Assembly (NCBI RefSeq): GCF_033807715.1 | Contig: NC_084609.1 | Coordinates: 35,509,350-35,573,349 of the forward strand | Length of the DNA: 64,000 bases | Source of the DNA: Cololabis saira | Lineage: Eukaryota; Chordata; Actinopteri; Beloniformes; Belonidae | Direction of reading: 5' to 3' | In this document: positions 40,331 through 63,329 of the stretch, in pieces | Numbering within the stretch: position 1 is the stretch's first letter | Layout: each line of letters starts with the position of its first letter | Made by a program: the position numbers and the translations under genes | Notes under the pieces: model-generated | Seen by the model: the letters and a program-made list of their open reading frames with translations, nothing else | Databases searched by the model: none | What the model was told of the DNA's origin: nothing

Positions 40331-40385
40331 TTATGGGCGGGTTTAATAGATTATGGGCGGGTTTAGGAGATGATGGGCGGGTTTA

Positions 40386-40482
40386 TTTTCGGGTGTGTTT
40401 CGGGTTTATTTTCGGGTGTGTTTCGGGGTTTTTTCAGGTGTGTTTCGGGTTTTTTTCGGGTGTGTTTTGGGTTTCAGCCAAG
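40386..40482. repeat. Short repeat TTCGGGTGTGTTTCGGGTTT
   Basis: About four copies of a roughly 23-bp unit (CGGGTTTATTTT plus CGGGTGTGTTT) start exactly where the 20-bp array stops, and share its GGGTTTA word. This may be a derived edge of the array. A frame reading through it (40333-40641) has a biased F/G/V composition and is not judged to be a gene. Confidence 0.75.
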
Positions 40483-40675
40483 TGTTCTTCTGAAGCCTCC
40501 TTTTCCTCACGAAGACGCGAGTGTCGGGATGCTTTTATTTTGAAGAGGCTCCTGAATCGAGGACGAGCGGCGGAACCCGGAACCGGAACCGGACCGGTTG
40601 CAGTCGGACAGGTCTACCAGTCCGGGTTAGCGGAAGTCTAGTGTTCAGTATAAGAACTGCAGGTCTGGATCTGGA

Positions 40676-41507
40676 CCCTAGTGGTCTGTAGAGGACCTGC
40701 AGCTGTCTGGATGAATGAATGAATGAATGAATGAATGAATGAATGAATGAATGAATGAATGAATGAATGAATGAATGAATGAATGAATGAATGAATGAAT
40801 AGTCTTTATTTTGGTCTTAACCCTTGTACAAATTAAGCCATTTTTACAAAACAAAAAATGAAAAAGTAAAATAAACATTTATTTTGCCGAAAACGTGTAG
40901 CTGAAGCCGTAGCTTCTACCCTTTTTATCTTGTGATCAACTTAAATATGAGACATTAGCATTAATCCGTGGAAACAAACAATTCATAAAGAAGACAAAAA
41001 AATAAGACAAAATATAAAATTGACGTTTCACATTCTTGAATGTTTTTGATAATATACTTAATAATTATAGTGTTTTATATTTATTTACAGTATTTTCTTT
41101 AAACATTTCCTTAAACTTGTAGATGGAACTGCACATTTTTAGGTCGTTGTCACAACTATTCCATATCTCTTGCCTTAATTGATGTACATCTATTTTTAAT
41201 ATTTGTTCTTGCTGTCGTCATCTCAAACATGAGTTTCCCCCTCAGGTCATAGCAGGTTTCTTTTATTTGGAACAAATCCTGAATGCAGTTTGGAAGCAGT
41301 TTCTGCTGGGCTTTAAAGGCAAATAAAACAGTTTTCTGCTCTACTATGTCATGGAATTGGAAAGAGATTATTTGTTGGTTTATAATAGTCAGATCTATTA
41401 ATTATCCCTAAAGATATTTTCTGTAATAAAAAAATAGGATTTGTATTTGTTTTATAGGTGTTACCCCATATCTCTACACGATAAATAACCCTAGTGGTCT
41501 GTAAAGG
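40676..41507 (-). mobile_element. 5'-truncated LINE fragment with GAAT tail and flanking direct repeat
   Basis: Read on the minus strand this is an AT-rich 3' end followed by (ATTC)n (40711-40800 as GAAT repeats), as in L2/CR1-like LINEs whose tails are short tandem repeats. The sequence ACCCTAGTGGTCTGTA with a similar extension occurs at 40675 and again at 41488, so the unit lies between imperfect direct repeats of about 20 bp, consistent with target-primed insertion. No reverse transcriptase frame remains. Confidence 0.55.
40711..40800. repeat. (GAAT)n microsatellite
   Basis: About 22 uninterrupted tetranucleotide units, probably the tail of the adjoining LINE fragment. The antisense frame reads as a periodic H-S-F-I peptide and is not coding. 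Confidence 0.95.
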
Positions 41508-41555
41508 AGGTCCGGTCTTTCTTATTTCCTTGATGTTAGATTCTTCATTTCTTAA

Positions 41556-42043
41556 AGGGGACCTGTTATGGCATCTAATACCTATTTTAAACAGGCCTTG
41601 AATGTTTTAAAAACAAGCTTTTGATTGTTTTTGCTAAATAAATTACAAATTCAGCCTCTGAGCCATGTCTTTATCTTCCCATTCTCTAACCTCATTATCT
41701 ATGAGGGATTCTGAGTGGGCGGGGCTATGATAATGAGGCTCTGTGCTGATTGGCTGCCTGACGTGATGACGTGATACACCGCTACGGAAAAATGGCGGAA
41801 GCTCCGGCCGGCGGAGTTAGTTGCGTACGTGATTTCACGCATCGCTCCTGTCGTTCCGTAACGACGGGAGCAGAATCTGATCGGCTCGTAGAAGTCACAT
41901 CACACTAGACGGCTCATCCGGGCGGCTGTACAGACACTGCAGAATTTGTTTGCTTTCCTCCTTCTCTGAGTTGGCAGGCTGAGGGGAAACCACTTTATAC
42001 ATGTTAAAGCAAGAAAAAACGTGTTTTTCATAATAGGTCCCCT
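41556..42043. mobile_element. TTAA-flanked non-autonomous element (piggyBac-like)
   Basis: The ends AGGGGACCTGTTATGG and CATAATAGGTCCCCT are inverted repeats, and TTAA sits directly outside both (41552-41555 and 42044-42047). TTAA duplication is typical of piggyBac. The 488-bp body has no transposase frame. Elements beginning AGGGGACCTATTATG are common in fish genomes as I recall. Confidence 0.7.
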
Positions 42044-42159
42044 TTAAATTAATGAAACTTGATTTTAGGGTGAAAATATTTACTGATCCAATGAAAGTAA
42101 AACTAGATGTAAACAAAACATGTTTCATGTGAGTCACGGTTGGAACCTGGTTCAGACCG

Positions 42160-42910
42160 GGGGCCGGATTCACAAAACATTCTTAAGAAAAAAAATCTCC
42201 TTAAGTTTCATTTTTTTCTTAAGTTCAGTCTTAAGAAGAAAAAAGAGAAAAAGTCATTTTCTCCAAAAGTATTTTCTCAACTTTCTTCTTAAGAAAAAAC
42301 TTGGAAAAAAAGGTATTCTTGAAATAAGAGTTCTCAAATTTGTTCTTGACTTTTTTCTTAACTTTAAGACAACCTTGACCTGCCTTAAAATTTCTTCTGT
42401 GAAAAGGTAAGACTCTAAAATCACCTTTTTCAACACATTTTAGAGAAGTTTAGACTAGTAGGTCATAGTTTGAGGATATACTTTGTAATTAATTACACAA
42501 AGAGCCTGTTAACTGTTTGTTAGCATGTTAGTTAGCGTGGTAGTTAATTATTATTAATTTTCCCCAATAGTATTTTTTTCAACACATTAATCTCATCCAC
42601 CATAACCTTGAAAAGTTCCTGCATCTCTTTTTCTCCTTCTCCATGTTTAGTGAGTGACTGACGGTTAAGACCAAACTACCTATAAATGTTGTTTGTTGGC
42701 GCGTGCAATGCAATTACATATTTTAAGAAGTTTTTAAGTAGGAAAAATAAGAATAAAAATAAGAAATTCGTAAGAAATGATAGTTCTTAAGACGGTTCTT
42801 AAGAAAATATTGAGGAATTGCACTTAAGAACTTTCTTATGAACTTCTTAATTGTAGATCTTAAGGCATTTCTTAAGATTGTTCTTAAGAACATATTGGTG
42901 ATACGGCCCC
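42160..42910. mobile_element. MITE rich in CTTAAGAA palindromes
   Basis: Left end GGGGCCGGATTCACAAAACA matches, inverted and with changes, the right end (GGTGATACGGCCCC). The body is packed with TTCTTAAGAA words at both sides (42170-42360 and 42720-42900), so it can fold over its whole length. The target duplication is not clear. It ends about 490 bp before the wnt16 start codon, so it borders the presumed promoter. Confidence 0.65.
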
Positions 42911-43059
42911 TGGTTGGGACCCGTCTGGAGTCTGGACCCCTGGACCCGTCTGGACCTGCCGGTGCTGATGAAAGTCTCCTCTGGAGCTTCAAAGCTGCTT
43001 TTCCTCCCGCCGCTTGTTGACTCTCAGATCAGAAGTGTCTCATGTGTCTCTCATGTCCC

Positions 43060-43120
43060 GACCGGCCAATTACAGGCCCCCTGTGACGTCACCCGGGCCC
43101 CGGCCAATCAGGGCGGGCCT
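43060..43120 (+). promoter_or_regulatory. Candidate wnt16 core promoter: CCAAT, CRE and GC-box cluster
   Basis: Within 60 bp lie CCAAT at 43066, a full palindromic CRE TGACGTCA at 43084-43091, a second CCAAT at 43104 and a GC box GGGCGGG at 43111. The surrounding 43040-43200 is CpG-rich compared with the flanks, and the start codon is about 300 bp downstream. Motifs are seen directly; promoter activity and the transcription start are inferred. Confidence 0.5.
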
Positions 43121-43189
43121 GGGCTCCGGGGGCCGCGTCTCCTCCCGCGGAGAGAAAAGCTCAGATCCTCAGAACCTCTGGACCGGGAC

Positions 43190-43350
43190 CGACGCTCCGG
43201 GACCGGGACCAGGACCTGAAACCAGATCCAGATCCAGGACCAGATACAGATCTAGATCCAGATCTAGATCCAGATCCAGGACCAGGTCAGGATCCAGGAC
43301 CAGGACCAGTTCAGGATCCAGGACCAGGACCAGGACCAGGACCGGGTCTC
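43190..43350. repeat. (CCAGAT/CCAGGA)n repeat in the presumed wnt16 5' UTR
   Basis: Imperfect 6-bp units CCAGAT, CTAGAT and CCAGGA run up to about 50 bp before the start codon. An upstream frame reads through them as an R/S/T-rich peptide (43014-43385) and ends before the start codon. It is not judged a gene, though it would act as an upstream ORF if its ATG is transcribed. Confidence 0.8.
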
Positions 43351-43400
43351 AGCATGACGGAACCGGCCCTGTGATCGGACCCTGACCTGATGAGGAGGTG

Positions 43401-57065
<13,665 letters not shown>

Positions 57066-57440
57066 CACCTGGGGGACACCTGGAGGACACCTGGGGGACA
57101 CCTGGGACACCTGGAGGACACTTGGAATTAACACCTGGGACACCTGGGGGACACCTGGGAACACCTGGGACACCTGGGGACACCTGGGAACACCTGGGAC
57201 ACCTGGGGGACACCTGGGATACCTGGGGGACGCCTGGGACACCTGGGGGACGCCTGGGGGACAACTGGGACACCTGGGGGACACCTGGGAACACCTGGGA
57301 CACCTGGGGGACACCTGGAGGACACCTGGGAACACCTGGGACACCTGGGGGACACCTGGAGGACACCTGGGACACCTGAGGGACACCTGGAGGACAACTG
57401 TAAGTAATACCTGGGTGAAACCCGGGGGACACCTGGAAAC
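57066..57440. repeat. ACACCTGGGG minisatellite directly after the wnt16 stop
   Basis: Tandem 10-12-bp units (ACACCTGGGGG, ACACCTGGAGG, ACACCTGGGA) start at the base after TAA. Each unit holds the E-box core CACCTG, so about 30 copies of this core lie in what should be the 3' UTR. Open frames on both strands here are repeat artefacts. Confidence 0.93.
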
Positions 57441-57639
57441 GTCTCCAGGACTCTCCCGGAGACGAGGACAAAGCGCCTGTGCGGTTGCACCTGGGACGGA
57501 CCTTGAATCAAGGACGAAACACCTGGAGTACTTTTGGAAATACTGTCACACCTGGAGACGAGGCGGGAAGTACGCGGTTGCTAAGCAACGGTCTGCAGCG
57601 CCGAACTCTGGACTGGTTCACACCTGCACCTGAGGTACT

Positions 57640-57905
57640 TGTACCACTGATCCAAGTATCAGATGTACTTGTACTGCCGACTCCAGGTATCTGAGGTACT
57701 TGTACTACATATCCAGGTATCAGAGGTAAATGTACTACAGATGCAGGTATCTGAGGTACTTGTACTACCGATCCAGGTATCAGAGGTAAATGTACTACTG
57801 ATGCAGGTATCTGAGGTACTTGTACTACCGATCCAGGTATCAGAGGTAAATGTACTACTGATGCAGGTATTTGAGGTACTTGTACTACTGATGCAGGTAT
57901 TGTAG
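57640..57905. repeat. 60-bp higher-order repeat of two 30-bp halves
   Basis: Two related 30-mers alternate. Half A begins CAGGTATCTGAGGTACTTGT and half B begins CAGGTATCAGAGGTAAATGT. About four and a half pairs are present. It probably lies in the 3' UTR or just downstream of wnt16. Confidence 0.9.
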
Positions 57906-57956
57906 CTACTTTTACCCAAACCTCAAGTGTTACCTCATCACAGACCTGGTTAGGCT

Positions 57957-58757
57957 ACAGGTGCAGGTGCAGGTGCAAGTACAAGTACAAGTACAAGTAC
58001 AGGTGCAGGTGCAGGTGCAGATGCAAGTACAAGTACAGGTGCAGGTACAAGTACAGGTGCAGGTGCAGGTACAAGTGCAGGTACAAGTACAGGTGCAGGT
58101 ACAAGTACAGGTGCAGGTACAGGTGCAGGTGCAGGTGCAGGTGCAAGTACAAGTACAAGTACAGGTGCAGGTGCAGGTGCAGATGCAAGTACAGGTGCAG
58201 GTACAAGTACAGGTGCAGGTGCAGGTGCAGGTACAAGTGCAGGTACAAGTACAGGTGCAGGTACAAGTACAGGTGCAGGTGCAGGTACAGGTGCAGGTAC
58301 AAGTACAGGTGCAAGTGCAGGTACAAGTACAGGTACAAGTACAGGTCCAGGTGCAGGTACAAGTACAGGTGCAGGTACAAGTGCAGGTGCAAGTGCAGGT
58401 ACAAGTACAGGTACAAGTACAGGTCCAGGTGCAGGTACAAGTACAGGTGCAGGTACAAGTGCAGGTGCAGGTACAAGTACAGGTCCAGGTACAAGTACAG
58501 GTGCAGGTGCAGGTACAAGTACAAGCACAAGTACAGGTGCAGGTACAAGTACAGGTGCAGGTGCAAGTACAGGTGCAGGTACAAGTACAAGTACGGGTGC
58601 AGGTACAAGTACAGGTGCAGGTACAAGTACAAGTACAGGTGCAGGTACAAGTACAAGTACGGGTGCAGGTGCAGGTGCAGCTACAAGTGCAGGTACAAGT
58701 ACAAGTACAGGTGCAGGTACAAGTACAAGTACAAGTACAAGTACAGGTCCAGGTGCA
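57957..58757. repeat. (GTGCAG/GTACAA)n hexanucleotide array
   Basis: About 130 six-base units, a mixture of GTGCAG, GTACAA and GTACAG. Because the unit is 6 bp and lacks stops, a long + frame reads as QV dipeptides and minus frames as LYLH or PAPVLV peptides; none is taken as a gene. The CAGGTG word (E-box core) recurs many times. Confidence 0.96.
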
Positions 58758-58839
58758 GCTTCACAACATCTCCGTTTACGTTTTCCAGCCGGTGAACTAA
58801 AAGTCTCTGAAATGAGACTTTAAAGACACTAATTCACAA

Positions 58840-58896
58840 AATAAAGACTCAACAACAACAACAAAGAGTTCATGTGCTTGGAAATAAGTAAATAAA
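58840..58896 (+). terminator. Possible polyadenylation signals for wnt16
   Basis: AATAAA occurs at 58840-58845 and at 58891-58896, the first ones seen after the three downstream repeats. If used, the 3' UTR would be about 1.8 kb and mostly tandem repeat. There is no direct evidence that transcription reaches this point. Confidence 0.35.
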
Positions 58897-59050
58897 CTTA
58901 TTTATGTGTAAATAACTACGGCTTTTCTTTTCTTCTGTGTTTTTAAAAACTCCTTAAAACTCCAGAGGGGCCTCTGTTGAGGCGTTAGCGCCCCCGTGTG
59001 GCCAGAAGCGGTACTGTAGCACAGAGCAGCTTTAAAAGAGGTGGTTTATT

Positions 59051-59665
59051 ACGGTGGCCGAGACCCGCCATTCCTGAAAATAAAAGTAACGCTGCAAACA
59101 GAAACAAACGCTGCTGCAAATAAAAGAAATGCTGCAAATATAAAGAAACCCCGCTGCAAATAAAATAAAAAAACAATGCAAATAAAAAAGCCGCAACGGA
59201 AGTGAATTACCGGGGACTATTTTTGCTGATGCACCGGTGTTGCAATTTAAAAATTACACGTAGCGACGTTGAACACTAACCTTTTCACTTATTTTCTCGT
59301 TCGTTGTTCTTCTTATTCCTCGCTCTTCTTATTTCTTCCTTTTCACTTACGTCCTCTTTGTGTTCTTCTCCTAAAAAACACCGGTGCATCAGCAAAAATA
59401 GTCCCCGGTAATTCACTTCCGTTGTGGCTTTTTTATTTGCGTGATTTTTTTTATTTGGAGCGGCGTTTCTTTATATTTGCAGCGGCGTTTGTTTTTATTT
59501 GCAGCGTTTATTTTATTTGCAAAGCGTTTATTTTATTTGCATCGGCGTTTCTTTTTATTTGCAGCGTTTATTTTATTTGCAAAGCGTTTATTTTATTTGC
59601 ATCAGCGTTTCTTTTTATTTGCAGTGTTTCTTTAATTTTCAGCAATGGCGGGTCTCGGCCACCGT
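59051..59665. mobile_element. Foldback element with long inverted arms
   Basis: ACGGTGGCCGAGACCCGCCA at 59051 is matched by its inverse ending at 59665. The arms continue inward with many copies of GCTGCAAATAAAA / TTTTATTTGCAGC, and the inner ends AACACCGGTGCATCAGCAAA-type sequence also pair. The 8-mers outside (GGTTTATT and AGTTTATT) differ by one base, suggesting an 8-bp duplication. Antisense or sense frames inside (F/Y/L-rich) are not coding. Confidence 0.75.
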
Positions 59666-60869
59666 AGTTTATTCTGTCGATTCTGGAGATGAAATCTGAA
59701 CAGAAAAAAATAAATAAATAAATTTAAAAAAAAAAAAGAATCTGCACAGAAAAAAAATACAAAATAAAAAAATATTTTAAAAAGAAGAGAATCTGAACAG
59801 AACCGGTTCGAAGAGGTTGAAGATGAACCCTCATGGTGACGCTGCTGGGTCACCGGGACCCTCACTGCGGCGGTGCTGAGTCACCCGGACCGTCGCACCA
59901 GAAAGATCCGGGTTGGAGGACGGCAGGTTCTTATCTTCGGTCCAGGATTTCCTGTCCTTCTGGAACCTGGTGATCAGACGGGGTCTCCCGGGCCGAGTCC
60001 CAGGGGCCCGAGGGGTCGGGGGCCCCGAGTCGACCCCTGGTCGACCTCTTGGACCGAGTCTTCCTGAAGAGTTCCAGTCAGCAGCTTTCTGAGAGAAAAC
60101 ATGATAAACGTCACCGGGCCGTCGTGTTCGGGACAGAAGAGACATCAGAAGTGGAAGAAGGAATTTTAACAGAGCTTTTGGTTGAAATATAAAATACTGT
60201 AAAACCAGAACTTCCCCTCGTTGGTACTTGAGGACCCGTCTCCCCATAGACATATATATACGTAGTCGCCCCATCGAGTGCTGAGCCGTACGTCAACGTC
60301 ACCGCCATATTGGATGTGGCAAGACTGCGCTGTAAACTAATACAAGTAAATGGACTTATTTTCATAAAGCGCCTTTCTACAAAGAAATGTATGTTTTACG
60401 TATCATTTATTCATTCACACACGCACTAATATACTTGGGAAACAGTTGGGCACCAAATATAATATATTTAATTTCTAAGATGGCAAAAATAAGAACTTTA
60501 TTGATCCCACATAGGAGTAATCCATGTTATATCAGCTATAGAGAACAAAGTAGTGCCAAAAAACAATATATATCCCCCCTCACAAAAATAAGAAAAATAG
60601 AGAAACATATTTTCTCATCAACAAAACATATTTTTAAATTTTCAAGTAACAAAATAACATATTTTAACTATTTTTCAGATTTTTTCAATTATTTTATTGT
60701 CGGAAAAATGGATCAAATGTTATTTTATTGTCTGAAAAATGGTTCAAATATGTTATTTTAGTTTTTTAATTAATTAATTTAGTTAATTTTAAATTTGTTT
60801 TGTTGATCTATTTTCTATATTTCTATATATTCTATATATTCTATATATGATCCAGTACCAGACCCTTGG
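59666..60869. other. Intergenic DNA, mostly unrecognised
   Basis: Contains an A-rich run (59700-59790), a GC-richer part without a convincing frame (59820-60120) and an AT-rich part. Near 60480-60540, AAGAACTTTATTGATCCCAC resembles the 3' end of a fish LINE. No exon of the expected neighbour gene was seen. Confidence 0.35.
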
Positions 60870-61456
60870 GCGTTTACACATAGCCGGGTATTTACAAAAA
60901 CGGATATTTCCCCCTCTATGTTTTGAAAAATACCATCATTTACACGAACCTGCATAAATAGCTGTTAAGGTGCTATGAGCAGCCAAACCTGCAGGGGGCA
61001 GTGTAACGAGAAGATAAAGTCATGCTAGCCAATCCGAATCCTGGAAAAAAACATCAACAAATGACACGAGTAACTTCTAGTTACTTCCAAGATGGAAGGA
61101 AAGTGTTTCGTTTGGAGTGACAGAAAAGAGGAGTTACTTTTAAGTGTGACTTTAGAATATAAAACAGGTAAAATACAAGAAAATATTGACGGTGGCCAAA
61201 CAAATTGTAAATACAGGTCGCACTCATGACGCTGGGGACGTTTCTGACGCATAATGTTGACGTTCTGAAGCTTAAATGTCTGTTTCCCCCCGTTTACAAG
61301 CAAACGTGAAGACGGAGTTTTTAAAAATCTCCACTTTGGCCGGAGTTTTCAGTAATGATCGTTTTTGGTGACTTTGAGTTCGTTTTTGTGTAAACGAACG
61401 GCCAAAACGCATGAAATCACCACCGTTTTTGCTACTGTACGTGTAAATGAGGCCTA
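60870..61456. mobile_element. Harbinger-type MITE (copy 2, inverted relative to copy 1)
   Basis: It begins GCGTTTACACATAGCCGGGT and ends near ACGTGTAAATGAGGCC followed by TAA. Its body is the reverse complement of 1835-2527, with stretches such as AGCAGCCAAACCTGCAGGGG and the Myb-free AAATGTCTGTTTCC segment in common. It lacks the nested palindrome found in copy 1, and its left terminus is more decayed. Confidence 0.75.
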
Positions 61457-61604
61457 AGTTGGTTAGGTTCTTGAACCTCTTTATGAAACCAGAACCAGAA
61501 CCTGGTTCTGACCCCGGGGTCGGACCTCATGGAAGTGGAGCAACACTGGAGAGAAGGACGGACCACAACCGAGAGAGTCCAACGGGATGCTCCTGGGCTG
61601 AAGG

Positions 61605-62366
61605 CAGGGGCGTCAATTGGGTATGAAGGTACAACAGCCGCCACACTTCGGCTTCAAGGGAAAATGTAAATGTTTGTTTTTTAAATACATTTATGGAATT
61701 ACTCTGTGTCTATTTGTATTGATTATTCTATTAGTTAATACATATAAAATAACTACAAATGCAAATCAGAACAACATGATCGATTTCACTAGTTATTATA
61801 CACTGCTAAAACTCAAAATCTTAAAATGAATATTTGTCTTATTTCTAGTTAAAATGTCTAATTTTTAGTAAAAAAAATCTCATTACATTTAAGACAACAC
61901 TCAAAAACAACCATTTTCACCTGTTTCAAGTATTTTCACTCAAAATAAGTGGAAAAATCTGCCAGTGGAACAAGATTTTTTGCTTGTAATGAGAAGATAA
62001 ATCTTGTCGCACTGGCAGATTTTCTACTTATTTCAAGTGAAAATTTACTTGAAACAGGTGAAAATGTTTATATAATAAGTTATTTTTCTGGTGATCACTC
62101 TTGTTTTAAGTGTAATGAGATTTTTTGACTAAAAATGAAACATTTTAACTACGTAGAAATAAGACTAATATTCCTGGTAAGATTTTGAGTTTTTGCAGTG
62201 AGCAAGACTGCATTTCAAAAAAGTTCAAATGTTCTTGACCACACAGATAAGCTACATAGCAGACTTCTGTGATGAGTATTTGCTGGACGTGTTGATTGAT
62301 ACTCTGGTTAAGTTCTGTGACTCGTAACCTTGCCATACCTTAGCTTCCACTGAATTGACGCCACTG
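61605..62366. mobile_element. hAT-type element with perfect 8-bp target duplication
   Basis: Ends are CAGGGGCGTCAATT at 61605 and AATTGACGCCACTG ending at 62366. GCTGAAGG is found directly outside both (61597-61604 and 62367-62374). There is no transposase frame. A palindromic MITE (61801-62200) sits inside. Confidence 0.85.
61801..62200. mobile_element. Palindromic MITE nested in the hAT element
   Basis: CACTGCTAAAACTCAAAATC at the left end matches the inverse of GATTTTGAGTTTTTGCAGTG at the right. The arms pair over most of the 400 bp (for example AATCTCATTACATTTAAG against its inverse near 62110). Non-coding. Confidence 0.8.
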
Positions 62367-62379
62367 GCTGAAGGTGGAC

Positions 62380-62500
62380 CAGAACCTAGGGTTGCCACCT
62401 TTCAGAAATAGAAATAAGGGACGCCCCGATTTCAGCAGTGCAGGCGCCAAAAAAAAGGGACATCCCCAAAACTTCTAAACTGCATGGAAACTTATTTATT
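62380..62500. repeat. Fragment of a dispersed repeat (GGGTTGCCACCTTTCAGAAA)
   Basis: The segment starting AGGGTTGCCACC with GGGACGCCCCGATTTC downstream resembles the end of a fish DNA transposon, but no second end was identified. Confidence 0.35.
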
Positions 62501-62659
62501 TTATATGAAAAAAAAAAATGCTTTGATTTAAAGATTAAAGTGCTTTAATAGCATTGAACTTGCATGACTGTACAGACAGCCAACCATACAGCAACTGAAA
62601 TATCCTCCTATGCTACGTATGTCCACATCAGCCCAGATGTAGAATACAGCTACAGATGA

Positions 62660-62995
62660 AGAATATTGTGTAAAAGTTAATTTATTTCAATAATTCAACT
62701 AGAATATGGTCTAAAAGTTAACTTATTTCAATAATTCAACTACAATATGATGTAAAAGTTAACTTATTTCAATAATTCAACTACAATATGATGTAAAAGT
62801 TAACTTATTTCAATAATTCAACTAGAATATGGTGTAAAGGTTCATTTATTTCAATAATTCAACTAGAATATGGTGTAAAGGTTCATTTATTTCAATAATT
62901 CAACTAGAATATGGTGTAAAAGTTAATTTATTTCAATAATTCAACTAGAATATGGTGTAAAAGTTAATTTATTTCCAAAATTCAACTTAAACGGT
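62660..62995. repeat. Minisatellite of 41-bp units
   Basis: About eight units of AATATGGTGTAAAAGTTAAT plus TTATTTCAATAATTCAACTAG, with little divergence (GTTAAC or GTTCAT variants). Confidence 0.93.
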
Positions 62996-63014
62996 GAAAC
63001 TAATATATTAAATA

Positions 63015-63193
63015 GTCTCATTACATGCAAAGCAAGATATATTAAGGCTTTATTTGTTATAATTTTGATGATTGAATATTTTATTGATTTAATAAAAGAT
63101 TTCTTCTTTGGGGTTTTCATAAACTGTGAGCTATAATCATCAAAATTATAATAAATAAAGGCTTAAAATATCTCACTTTGCATGTAGTGGGAA
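63015..63193. mobile_element. Small foldback MITE
   Basis: ACATGCAAAGCAAGATAT and AAGGCTTTATTTGTTATAAT, then TTTTGATGATT, are mirrored by the right half (AATCATCAAAATTATAATAA then AAAGGCTT and CACTTTGCATGTA). The centre is about 63105. No target duplication is resolved. Confidence 0.7.
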
Positions 63194-63329
63194 ATAATAT
63201 ATTTGTTTCATCTTTAGTTGAATTTACTGAAACAAAGGAAGTTTTGCAATATATTCAAATTTTCCAACCTTCACCTGTATATTATGACATCAATAAATGA
63301 CAGAGAGCAAACCAACATATGTTGCTGTC

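Larger units (their letters stand above)
8114..40385. repeat. 32-kb tandem array of a 20-bp unit with GGGCGGG core
   Basis: From 8114 to about 40385 the sequence is an essentially uninterrupted tandem array, about 1,600 copies of ATGGGCGGGTTTAATAGATT. Most variation falls at two places: TTATG or TGATG, and AATAGAT or AGGAGAT. Rare variants (GGGCAGG, GGACGGG, GGGCCGG, TTAAGGG, TAGGGGCAGG, GTTTTAGG with one extra T, and a short form AATATGGACGGG) mark long-range duplications. Every + strand frame is closed by TAA, TAG or TGA. The core GGGCGG equals the GC-box bound by Sp/KLF factors. The array ends about 3.0 kb upstream of the wnt16 start codon. No insertion of any transposon is visible inside it, unlike the DNA on both sides. 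Confidence 0.97.

Noticed and set aside
8114..40385. CRISPR array
   Set aside because: There are no distinct spacers between repeats; the 20-bp unit is directly contiguous, and the context is a vertebrate gene.
8114..40385. Telomeric or centromeric satellite
   Set aside because: The unit is not TTAGGG-like, and a 20-bp GC-box unit beside a Wnt gene does not match known fish centromere repeats; cannot be excluded without chromosome position.
8114..40385. G-quadruplex array
   Set aside because: Each unit has only GGGCGGG, and the next G-run is about 13 bases away, giving loops too long for a strong standard quadruplex.
40333..40641. 102-codon frame starting in the array end
   Set aside because: Begins in the satellite unit and runs through a 23-bp repeat; no homology recognised and no splice signals.
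57961..58800. Plus-strand (QV)n frame and minus-strand L/Y/H or P/A/V frames
   Set aside because: Pure translation of a 6-bp repeat; dipeptide periodicity and open frames on both strands show no selection on protein.
59269..59667. F/Y/L-rich frame resembling a membrane protein
   Set aside because: Falls within the foldback element and translates TTTTATTTGCAGC repeats; also mirrored on the opposite strand.
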